A stretch of DNA of 64,000 bases from Candidatus Nucleicultrix amoebiphila FS5 (lineage in GTDB: Bacteria > Pseudomonadota > Alphaproteobacteria > Caedimonadales > Nucleicultricaceae): contig NZ_CP008743.1 of assembly GCF_002117145.1 (NCBI RefSeq), positions 930,001 through 994,000 of the forward strand. The letters run 5' to 3'. The position numbers and the translations under genes were made by a program. Below are positions 1 through 7,988 of the stretch, piece by piece. How positions within the stretch are numbered: the first letter of the stretch is position 1; every line of letters starts with the position of its first letter. The notes under the pieces are model-generated. The model was not told the origin of the DNA. It saw nothing but the letters and a program-made list of their open reading frames with translations, and ran no database searches.

Positions 1-1261
1 TCAGGAGCTTTGGGCTACAGGCTGCGATTTGTGCTAAACTCAGCCTTGCTTTTTCCCCACCAGATAAAGCACGAATAGGGCTATTTACCTCCTCATTTTT
101 ACGGAATAGAAAATCATTTAGGTGGCACCTTATTTTAGCATGAGACCAATAGGGCGCGCGTTCTGATATTGTCTCAAGCACGGATTTATGGGGCTGAAGA
201 GTGCTGTAATGTTGATCGAGATAGCCGATGTCTTCTCTTTTGATAACAAGCCAGTCTCCGGTTTTATAGACTGTATCATCACCAAGGATGGCTTTAATCA
301 AAGTCGATTTTCCACTCCTGTTATCGCCCGTGATAGCCATACGTTCATCGCCAGAAAGATTGAGGCTAATTCCTGATAAGAGCGGGACATCTATAGAATA
401 CCCAACGGATCCATTTCCAATTTGTATAAGCGTTCGAGCACCTACTTCGGAACTCCCAATAGAAAATTTAGGAATGATGATTTCTGGGATACGAAGTTCA
501 GCTAAGCTTGCTATTAAATCATATTTACGCTTATCAATAGAAGATTTCTTACGTCCTGAAGTTTCCTCAGCACGCAGCGCTTTGCTTTTACTTACGATAG
601 TTGGCCATTTACGCTGATCGATGCTTTTCTCGCCCTTGAGCTTGCTTTTGGCAGCTCGTTGTTGCTCTTGCATCAGCTTATGGTGCATATCCTTTTTCTG
701 GCGATTTAGAAGCGCCAGCTCGCTTTCAATGGATGCACGCTTAAGTTTAATTTCATAAATATAATTGTCATAATTACCGGAAAATACATGGATATTCCCG
801 TTATCGATGTGCCAGAGCTTATCAATACAAATACTCAGAAGTTCTGTATCATGAGACACAACAATCAGTGTACCATGGTAATTTTGCAGCATCCGCATCA
901 AGCTTTTTCGATTGCGGCGATCTAAATGATTGGTCGGTTCATCTAGCAATAGAACGTTTGGATCAAGGCTTAAGGCTTCTGTCATAACCCTGTTTAAGCG
1001 TTCACCACCACTTAAGTTGACGTGATCTTCAATGACTTGGGGAACGTAGCCAATAATCAAATCCTCACTATGTATAATGGCCCCATCAGAAGAGTCAAAA
1101 TAGCCCGCTATTATTTTCAATAATGTTGATTTACCGCTGCCATTTCTGCCGATGATCCCAATGCGACTACCATAAGCAATCTGGAAATTGAAATTGTTAA
1201 AACAGGTTTTGTGGGAAAAAGATAGATCAAGGCTTTTGATTTGAATGGGTTTATGCATCAT
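1..1261 (-). CDS. ABC-F family ATPase, partial at the window edge
   Basis: Cytosolic twin-ATPase of the ABC-F class, which acts on ribosomes rather than as a transporter. About 420 codons are visible; the frame is open off the left edge. The first ATPase domain has Walker A GRNGSGKST near residue 40, signature LSGGE near 80 and LLLDEPTNHLD near 105. A charged, lysine-rich linker lies around residues 170-235. The second domain has a slightly unusual Walker A, GDNRSGKST, near 310, and LSGGEKARLSLAQ near the cut; its Walker B is just outside the window. There are no membrane segments, as expected for ABC-F. Two adjacent ATGs (1261 and 1258) follow GAGAG. It is the last gene of a minus-strand group with the ATP-grasp and cupin/oxidase genes. 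The subgroup (housekeeping or antibiotic-resistance type) cannot be decided here. Confidence 0.88.
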   Translation of the reverse strand, partial: MMHKPIQIKSLDLSFSHKTCFNNFNFQIAYGSRIGIIGRNGSGKSTLLKIIAGYFDSSDGAIIHSEDLIIGYVPQVIEDHVNLSGGERLNRVMTEALSLDPNVLLLDEPTNHLDRRNRKSLMRMLQNYHGTLIVVSHDTELLSICIDKLWHIDNGNIHVFSGNYDNYIYEIKLKRASIESELALLNRQKKDMHHKLMQEQQRAAKSKLKGEKSIDQRKWPTIVSKSKALRAEETSGRKKSSIDKRKYDLIASLAELRIPEIIIPKFSIGSSEVGARTLIQIGNGSVGYSIDVPLLSGISLNLSGDERMAITGDNRSGKSTLIKAILGDDTVYKTGDWLVIKREDIGYLDQHYSTLQPHKSVLETISERAPYWSHAKIRCHLNDFLFRKNEEVNSPIRALSGGEKARLSLAQIAACSPKLL

Positions 1262-1336
1262 AATTTCTCTCTATAAAAGTGATTTTAAGGACTGAGTAAC
1301 AAAACAATGCGCATCTGCTGATTATTGTTTTGTGCC

Positions 1337-1358
1337 CTAAAATTCAGGGCAATTTTAG
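1337..1358. repeat. inverted repeat between the oxidase pseudogene and the ABC-F gene
   Basis: Perfect 8-base half-sites CTAAAATT and AATTTTAG flank a 6-base centre. It lies between the stop of the cupin/oxidase gene and the start of the ABC-F gene. No T-run follows on the minus strand, so a rho-independent terminator is unlikely. It could be an operator, an attenuator-type stem or chance in AT-rich DNA. Confidence 0.3.
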
Positions 1359-1451
1359 AGAATGATTTTCATGATACGTAAAACCTCTACAAATTATATG
1401 CGTATGTAAATATGTTTAGCCTCAGAAGGCAATAACTTTATTCAGCTCAGT

Positions 1452-2524
1452 TTAAGAGCTCCCAGTTTTAGCATAATGGGCCATTCTTGAAGTAAGATAT
1501 TCCATCATACGCCATCCTTCCCAAAGAACAGCGCGCATTTCGTGAAGATCAATATTTGGTGATGCTTTAAGAATTTCAAAGCCCATTTTTGTATGTTCTT
1601 CATCAAGCTCACTATGAAGTTTAAAGTGCGTCGCTCCAGGGAAATGCGTTTGCGCTTCACTATGAAAGATGTGGGAAGCAGCTTCAAGAACACAATGCAT
1701 CAAAACCGTTTTCTCTTCAGGACTTCCTGATAAAGCGCGTTGATAAAACCAACTTGCTGCAGCATCGAGAATAGGATCCCAGAGAGAAATAGGTTTATCC
1801 CCCTGAGGGATGATAATTCTTTATTATGGCCTGCTTCTTCTTCCCAGTGTTGCTCAGCTAACATTTGAAATGCTTTTGGACTGCCCGCTGCAACACGTGC
1901 TGCTAAAATTCTTTGAAACCAGTCGGACCAAAAATTAAGTGCTTCTAAGAGTCGTTCACGCACTTCTTTTTTCTTGATGTGATCTGAAGCGAGTAATTTC
2001 ATTAAAGCATTTTTTCTGAAATGTTTTTCATACTTTTCCTGATCTTTTAAGAGCAGCTTAAATTCATCTTCATCAGTTTTTCCAGTAAACTTAACCCTTG
2101 GATTTTCTGGATCTTCATAAAGACCTAGCCCCTCAAATTGGACAGAAAGACCCCAAAATCCTTTTTTTCCTTTGCCTATAAAACCATGGCGACAATTTGG
2201 AGGAACAATAACAACATCTCCTTCATTGACTGCCTGATGCACATCTCCTAAAACCATCCCCTCTCCTGAAGTAATAATGATCATACTTGCTGTAGGGTGC
2301 TGATGAATACTCAGAGTTTCTTCTTTTCTCAAGCGAACCCAACTCATAGAAAAACGAGACTGCTCAGGCATAAAATAACTTAAGTCTTTATTCTTTCTAA
2401 AATCTAGCAAAAGACCAAGGTTGTGAATTTCTCCAGCAACATTTGCATAATTAACGGCAGGAATATCTTCTCTCGAAATTACTTTCACTCTTTCCATATT
2501 TGACAATTGAGCTGGAAACCCCAT
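1452..2524 (-). pseudogene. cupin plus heme-oxygenase-like diiron oxidase, broken by one frameshift
   Basis: Two frames together encode one protein. The first (from 2524) has a cupin domain around residues 50-140 with HQHP, an EGD turn and a PPNCRHGF motif, followed by helices with HWEEEAGHN. It ends out of frame at 1700. The second frame continues the helical fold and holds HSELDEEH, the HxxxDxxH metal motif of iron-containing redox enzymes of the heme-oxygenase-like superfamily. Restoring one A near 1818 gives NKE then IIPQGDKP and a continuous product of 357 residues. Such enzymes oxidise small molecules in biosynthetic pathways; the substrate here is unknown. The start at 2524 has AAGGAG upstream. 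It lies between an ATP-grasp gene and an ABC-F gene on the same strand. It may be a true pseudogene or a sequencing error. Confidence 0.82.
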
Positions 2525-2648
2525 GATGTGCTCCTTTATTAAGTTCTATTATTTCTAAGGTAATGAAAATAGGTGAATGAAAAGTTAATCTTTTCTTTTC
2601 CTATCCTGCTGGGAAACGAAGCGTGTGCACTTGCCGACAATGTCCTTC

Positions 2649-3881
2649 CTATGAGATCTTGGTGTTTTGATAAAACCAAGCTTCTAGATCCTCAATTCTT
2701 TTTTGAAGTTCTATTTCTGACTCTCCCAAAATCAACGGGGTGCCTCCTAAGATTTCGGTAATATCATGGGGAGAGGAAAGAGCATCGCCAGGCCTTGAGT
2801 AAACTTCATATTCTTTCACCCAAGGAAAGGGACATTGATTCTCAATATGCACCAACGTTCCCTTAATTTTGGGAAACCAAACTTCCCCACTAATGACTGA
2901 AGGAGTTCTTGGTTGTTCAATCACTTTAATATCGATATTTGCTTGCATTAAAATAAATAGCTTTTTCAGATCAATATTGAAGGAGGTTTTCCAAGAATGA
3001 TTCACACCTTTTCCTCCTACACGAGAAGCAATTTCACAAAATACAGGCTCATCTTGACCATCAACCATAAAAACTTCGAGATGAAAAGCAGCGGCTTGAG
3101 GAGTAGGCATCAATTTTATGATCTTTTTTGCATATTGGTTGAGTTTATCTGTCAAAGGATTTTCAGCAGCCAACAAAGAACTCGCAGCATAAGTGCCGGC
3201 AATAATTCCCAATGCTGAATGTAAATATACAGAAGGCCAAGAGCAAATAACTTTTTCCCCTATAGCTAATCCATTGATGTGATACATCGGACCATGAATA
3301 AAAACTTCCGTTTGCAAAAGAGTGATTTCTGAATTGCTGAAAACAGATGAGTTGGAGAGTATTTTCCGAACGTCATCTTCGCTGTGCAAAACATGAATTC
3401 CCTGACATCCAGTACCCAGTCGTGGCTTTAAAACTATTGGAAAAGTATGACTTTGAATAAACTCGATAAAATCAGAATAATTATTTAGGGCACGAAATGG
3501 AGGAACGACTATTCCTTTCTTAGCAAGAATTTCTTTCATAACTATCTTATCACGAAATGCCAGTGAACTTTCATAGTTCTGCCCTTCAAGATCTAGTAAA
3601 GTCCTTAAACGACCTGCCCTTAAAATATCTTCTTCATCTGGCGCGATAATTCTGTCAAAGGGGGCTTTTTGAAAGATCTTGTAAACTAACCACTCAACTT
3701 CACCCGTCATGAAATAATTTTCAACTTGAATAATTTCCCCAAGAAATGGCTGCAAGCGCTTTACCTGTGCCGTTTCCAAGCTGTTATGCGGGAGCACAAG
3801 CGTGCTATTTTTAAAAAGCCCCTCTTCCAAAGAAAGACTTTCCAGCCATTGTGCATGAGGAAAGAGAATTAAATAGCGCAT
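2649..3881 (-). CDS. ATP-grasp family ligase
   Basis: Predicted cytosolic ATP-dependent carboxylate ligase of 410 residues. The ATP-grasp core starts near residue 115 (FRDKIVMKEIL). It has the nucleotide-binding lysine and glycine-rich loop in VLKPRLGTGCQGIHVL near 150, and the metal-binding acidic segment VFCEIASRVGGKG near 290. The N-terminal 100 residues look like a pre-ATP-grasp domain. The C-terminal 80 residues match the tail seen in standalone ATP-grasp enzymes of secondary metabolism. These enzymes join a carboxylate to an amine through an acyl phosphate; the substrates here cannot be read. The start is supported by AAAGGAGG. It lies 124 bases upstream of the cupin/oxidase gene on the same strand, which suggests a shared pathway. 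Confidence 0.85.
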   Translation of the reverse strand: MRYLILFPHAQWLESLSLEEGLFKNSTLVLPHNSLETAQVKRLQPFLGEIIQVENYFMTGEVEWLVYKIFQKAPFDRIIAPDEEDILRAGRLRTLLDLEGQNYESSLAFRDKIVMKEILAKKGIVVPPFRALNNYSDFIEFIQSHTFPIVLKPRLGTGCQGIHVLHSEDDVRKILSNSSVFSNSEITLLQTEVFIHGPMYHINGLAIGEKVICSWPSVYLHSALGIIAGTYAASSLLAAENPLTDKLNQYAKKIIKLMPTPQAAAFHLEVFMVDGQDEPVFCEIASRVGGKGVNHSWKTSFNIDLKKLFILMQANIDIKVIEQPRTPSVISGEVWFPKIKGTLVHIENQCPFPWVKEYEVYSRPGDALSSPHDITEILGGTPLILGESEIELQKRIEDLEAWFYQNTKIS

Positions 3882-4221
3882 TTGAAGCCTCCTTTGAATT
3901 CATACCATCTGAGAAAAACTTCAATGACGCTATAAAAATTTAAGCTGGAATCTCTCACTTGATAATCCCTATTGTGTAATATCAAAAACACCTTTCACGT
4001 TCATGCTTGAGATAAAAATACTGCACACGTATAAATAAATGGTAAAATTTGCTCACATATTTTATCGCAACATCTTTAAGATCCTTGTAAACGGTCGTCA
4101 CTAGATCACTTGCAACCACCTCCTAAATAAGTTAGCCTTAAATCAAGAATACTATTTATAATAAGCTTGACAGGGATAACATCTCTCAATGTGCTGAAAT
4201 AATACTTAAGGCATATAAAGA
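3882..4221. other. 340-base divergent intergenic region
   Basis: It separates the minus-strand ATP-grasp gene from the plus-strand GGDEF-EAL gene and should hold promoters for both. A perfect TTGACA lies at 4167-4172, pointing toward the GGDEF-EAL gene, but the hexamer 17 bases downstream is poor. On the minus strand a 45-codon GTG frame (4119 to 3982) follows an AGGAGG, but it has no other support. I see no RNA gene or repeat. Confidence 0.5.
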
Positions 4222-5937
4222 ATGAAAAAAAGCGAAGACAACCTTAGAAGGTCAATTTCCTTACTAGAGGCAACTCTTGAATCAACTGCGGATGGCATTC
4301 TGGTGGTTGATATTCATGGGAATATTGTGACTTTTAACCAAAAATTCAGAAAAATGTGGAAGATCCCGGTCGGGGTTTTAGAGAACAGAGAAGATCAAAA
4401 AGCAATCACGTATGTTTTAAAACAACTCAAAGATCCTGATGGTTTCGTAGAATCATTAAAAAGGCTTTATTCCAAACCAAACACTGACGTTTTTGATGAA
4501 ATAGAATTTAAGGATGGTCGTATTTATGAGCGCTATTCCATTCCTCAGAAAATGGAAAAGAAAGTTGTTGGTCGCGTGTTTAGTTTTCGCGATGTAACAG
4601 AGCGCAAACAAATGGAGTATCAGCTTGTTCATCAAGCTACGCACGATATTCTGACAGGTCTTCCCAATCGCACTCTTTTAATGGATCGTATTAACCAGTG
4701 TATAAAATACGCCAAACGGCATAAGAAAAAAGTTGCAATTCTGTTCCTAGACTTAGACAGGTTCAAAGGTGTAAACGACAGTTTAGGTCATGATACAGGT
4801 GATCTTCTTTTAAAATTAGTCTCTGAACGTTTAAGTGAATCAATTCGAGAATATGATACTCTGACCCGTTGGGGAGGAGATGAATTTGTTATTGTCATTC
4901 CTGATCTAAAATCTGAAGAAAACGTCGCCTCCATTATAAGGCATTGTATGTTTTCTATGGAACAACCTTTTCATATTCAAAATCACAGCATCACTATTAC
5001 CTGTAGCATGGGTATTAGTTTTTATCCAAAAGATGGGCAGTTTGCGACAAGCTTACTCAAGAGTGCTGATTCTGCAATGTATCATGCAAAAGCTGAAGGT
5101 AAGAATACCTTTCAATTCTATAAATCTCATATGACGGAATACGCTCTTGAGCAACTTGAATTGGAAAATGATCTTCATCAAGCAATTCTTAACAATCAAT
5201 TTCTTCTCTATTATCAGCCAATTGTTGATATTAAAACGCATTCTATCAAAAGTGTGGAAGCTTTAATTCGCTGGAAACACCCTCAGCGGGGTCTTTTGTC
5301 TCCAGACAAATTTATCCCTCTGGCGGAAGAAACAGGGTTAATTTCTGGAATTGGAGAATGGGTTTTAACAGAAGCTTGCAGACAATTAAAGGCCTGGCAC
5401 GATGACGGTCTTCCTGAAATATCGATCGCAGTAAACGTTAGTATCAACCAATTTAAGCAGAAGGATTTCTTGGCAAAACTTGAAAAAACACTCAAGGAAA
5501 CAAATCTAGATACAAAATTTCTTGAACTAGAAATTAGTGAAACTGGGTTTATGCGCAACTTTAATACCTTTCTAAATCTTCTGAGAAAAATTAAAGAGAA
5601 GGGTGTTGCCTTGAGTATTGATGATTTTGGAACGGGTTATTCAGGCCTCAATTATCTTAAAATCCTTCCTGTTGATAAATTAAAAATCGATAAATCGTTT
5701 GTGCAAGATGAGATCTATACGACTGAAGGAAACATCGTTCTTTCTGTCATTGCCTTAGCAAAAAAGCTAAAACTAAAAGTCGTTGCTGAAGGTGTTGAAA
5801 CAAAAGAACAATATAGCTTTTTGAAAAAGCATCTCTGTGATGAGGCCCAAGGTTATTATTTCAGTAGACCAGTTGATGCAGAATCGATGTTTCATATTTT
5901 GAAAAAAGTTAGAGATAACCAGTACAGTTATGCTTAA
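4222..5937 (+). CDS. PAS-GGDEF-EAL cyclic-di-GMP protein
   Basis: Predicted dual diguanylate cyclase and phosphodiesterase of 571 residues, cytosolic, with no membrane segment. A PAS-like sensor covers roughly residues 10-130. The GGDEF domain (about 140-300) has an intact RWGGDEF, and a REYD inhibitory-site motif five residues before it, which predicts product inhibition. The EAL domain (about 315-560) keeps EAL in VEALIRW, the acidic pair DDFGTGYSGL, the lysine of KIDKSFV, EGVET and the QGYYFSRP tail. Both activities therefore look possible. The leader is short and its ribosome site is weak. The next gene starts only 45 bases downstream on the same strand, so they may be cotranscribed. Confidence 0.93.
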   Translation: MKKSEDNLRRSISLLEATLESTADGILVVDIHGNIVTFNQKFRKMWKIPVGVLENREDQKAITYVLKQLKDPDGFVESLKRLYSKPNTDVFDEIEFKDGRIYERYSIPQKMEKKVVGRVFSFRDVTERKQMEYQLVHQATHDILTGLPNRTLLMDRINQCIKYAKRHKKKVAILFLDLDRFKGVNDSLGHDTGDLLLKLVSERLSESIREYDTLTRWGGDEFVIVIPDLKSEENVASIIRHCMFSMEQPFHIQNHSITITCSMGISFYPKDGQFATSLLKSADSAMYHAKAEGKNTFQFYKSHMTEYALEQLELENDLHQAILNNQFLLYYQPIVDIKTHSIKSVEALIRWKHPQRGLLSPDKFIPLAEETGLISGIGEWVLTEACRQLKAWHDDGLPEISIAVNVSINQFKQKDFLAKLEKTLKETNLDTKFLELEISETGFMRNFNTFLNLLRKIKEKGVALSIDDFGTGYSGLNYLKILPVDKLKIDKSFVQDEIYTTEGNIVLSVIALAKKLKLKVVAEGVETKEQYSFLKKHLCDEAQGYYFSRPVDAESMFHILKKVRDNQYSYA

Positions 5938-5982
5938 AGATAGACGCAATTTTTGGATTAGATTGAAAGAATTTTGACCTCT

Positions 5983-7056
5983 ATGCCATTACATCCTCAA
6001 GCTAGAAAAATATATAATGAGTTGTATCTCCCTGGCCCTGTACAAAAAGAGCTTAATAATATTCGTTTTAAAATAGATCTTTCTAATAGTACCAACCCTT
6101 ATGGCGGGCAATTTACTGAATATCCAGATCTCATCCAACTCTCCATGAGAGAACTTTATATTAAATCTCTTACGCACATAAATTCAAAGTTATACCCTGA
6201 TATCCCTACAAACTTAAAGCCAGAACAGATTCTTTTTACGGTTGGCTCTATTGAAGGCATTGATCTTCTTTTAAGAACTTTTTGTGAACCTGGAAAGGAT
6301 ACGATCTGCACATTAACCCCTTCATTCCCAGCTTATGCGCACTGGGGAAAGATCCATGGGTTAAACGTCAGTCAAGTGCCGTTAGAAGGCGAAAATCTTG
6401 ATTCTTTTGACATTGGGGCTGTTGTCAAAACAAATCCAAAAATGATCTTTTTGTGTAGCCCCAACAATCCAACGGGCTCTCTTTTAAAAATGGATTTGAT
6501 CAAAGATCTGTGTAGAAAAATCTCTGGATTTGTCGTCATTGACGAAGCTTATATTGAATTTGCACGCCAACCCTCTCACATGCAATTTTTGGAGAAATAC
6601 AAGAATCTTATCATTTTAAGAACTTTTTCGAAGGCCTGGGGGATGGCGGGGTTAAGATGTGGGAGCATTCTTGCAGATCCTTTGATAATCAGTACTCTGC
6701 GATACACTCAAATTCCTTTTGGTATTTCTACACCTTCACAAGAGCAAATTAAAAAGCGCCTTTTTAATCCCCAAAAAATAATGAATTCTTGGGATAAAAT
6801 TAAAAAGCAGCGAGATTCTTTAAGCAAAAAACTGTCTTCATTATCAATCGTGGGAAAAGTGTTTAAAAGCGATAGCAACTTCCTCTGTGTGACCCTCAAT
6901 AGTTTCCCTGACACGCTAAAATTTTTAAAAGATCAAGGCATTTATGTGGCAGACTGTTCAGCAAGTCTCTCCAGTACTGTAAAAATATCAATCTCTAAAC
7001 CCGATCATCACAAAGCATTACTTCATGCTTTGTCACAGCGTTCCTATTCAAAATAG
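5983..7056 (+). CDS. HisC-like class I/II aminotransferase
   Basis: PLP-dependent aminotransferase of 357 residues. Family marks are SPNNPTG near 165, VIDEAYIEF near 190 and the PLP-lysine segment TFSKAWGMAGLRCG near 225. It is closest in look to histidinol-phosphate aminotransferase, but the N-terminus lacks the usual SxNENP motif (SNSTNPYG is seen). The substrate could instead be an aromatic amino acid or a cobalamin precursor. No other histidine gene is present in the window. A TTG at 5974 is in frame, but the ATG at 5983 sits better behind GAAAGA. It follows the GGDEF-EAL gene closely, with no obvious functional link. Confidence 0.8.
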   Translation: MPLHPQARKIYNELYLPGPVQKELNNIRFKIDLSNSTNPYGGQFTEYPDLIQLSMRELYIKSLTHINSKLYPDIPTNLKPEQILFTVGSIEGIDLLLRTFCEPGKDTICTLTPSFPAYAHWGKIHGLNVSQVPLEGENLDSFDIGAVVKTNPKMIFLCSPNNPTGSLLKMDLIKDLCRKISGFVVIDEAYIEFARQPSHMQFLEKYKNLIILRTFSKAWGMAGLRCGSILADPLIISTLRYTQIPFGISTPSQEQIKKRLFNPQKIMNSWDKIKKQRDSLSKKLSSLSIVGKVFKSDSNFLCVTLNSFPDTLKFLKDQGIYVADCSASLSSTVKISISKPDHHKALLHALSQRSYSK

Positions 7057-7075
7057 CTCAGCAGCGTTTTTTCTT

Positions 7076-7918
7076 TTAAGGAATGCCGACTTTTTTCTTC
7101 TTATATTCTTTCTGAGCCTCCTCTAATAACGAGGAATATTTCGCATCTTGGTACGCTTGCTGAGCTTTCTCAACATATCTCACTACCTTTCCGGCATGGG
7201 ATGAAAGAAGCATGTTGGGAACCACAACCAAGGAGCTGTTTTTTTCATCTTCTTCATTACTCTTAAATCTTTGATTTTCAACTGACTTCATCAAACTTTT
7301 AGAACGCGCGCGCGGTTTCCTAGTCTCACCTTTATCTTTTCTTTTTGTATCTAGGTCATGTTTAGGGTGACGTTTCTTCTTTTTATCATGAGATTTTTTC
7401 TTTTTTTCAGCAGTCCGGTTTTTATAAGCAGTGATACTATGTTCATCTTCCTTTTCTTCGCGACCGTTAAAACTTTTAGCTTTTTTAAGCGTACTCGGTC
7501 TTGGAGATCTATTTAGAGAAGATTTTTCTTTAGGAATGTTTCCGTGTACGACGGGGACAAAGGGAGAATCACTTATATGTAATCCTTCCATTTCTACTGA
7601 AAATTCTTCAATGACACGTGCACTTTGACTTTTCGTGATTCTGAGCGCTGAGATACCTCTTGGGGAAAGACTTCCATTGACAAATCTCTGACGATTTTCA
7701 GTCTCTCCATTTTCTTGTACAAAAGTTGTCGCAAGCGATATTTTTAAATTTTTCTTTCTCTCACCGACTTTTCGTAAATCTTTTTTTGTTTTTGTGAGTT
7801 CCTTTTTTGAAATTTTAAGAGCACGATCCTCATCATCACGCTCCGTAGAATGAGAAGCAACAAGAGGCCTTATAGACAAAAACAAAACAAGAGAAGAAAG
7901 CACGCATCTTAAAATCAT
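7076..7918 (-). CDS. secreted lysine-rich protein of unknown function
   Basis: Hypothetical protein of 280 residues, not recognised. A clear Sec signal peptide begins MILRCVLSSLVLF and ends near VAS, so export is predicted. The mature part is low in complexity and very basic, with runs such as EKKKKSHDKKKKRHPKHD around residues 170-190, and no visible enzyme motif. The frame stays open to 8044, inside the formate dehydrogenase gene. The ATG at 7918 is preferred because AAGGAA lies six bases before it and the signal peptide starts there. Basic exported proteins of this kind could bind nucleic acid, LPS or host surfaces; that is inference only. Confidence 0.72.
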   Translation of the reverse strand: MILRCVLSSLVLFLSIRPLVASHSTERDDEDRALKISKKELTKTKKDLRKVGERKKNLKISLATTFVQENGETENRQRFVNGSLSPRGISALRITKSQSARVIEEFSVEMEGLHISDSPFVPVVHGNIPKEKSSLNRSPRPSTLKKAKSFNGREEKEDEHSITAYKNRTAEKKKKSHDKKKKRHPKHDLDTKRKDKGETRKPRARSKSLMKSVENQRFKSNEEDEKNSSLVVVPNMLLSSHAGKVVRYVEKAQQAYQDAKYSSLLEEAQKEYKKKKVGIP

Positions 7919-7988
7919 AGCGAATTCCTTATGTTCTATTGATCTATCTAAAAGACTATGAATTTTTTGCACATCCTGGCTTTTACTG

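Noticed and set aside
1800-1830. programmed ribosomal frameshift in the cupin/oxidase gene
   Set aside because: No slippery heptamer or downstream pseudoknot was seen, so simple base loss is the better reading.
3982-4119. 45-codon minus-strand frame after an AGGAGG in the divergent gap
   Set aside because: The GTG start is part of the Shine-Dalgarno sequence itself, the product has no recognisable features, and the region is expected to hold promoters.
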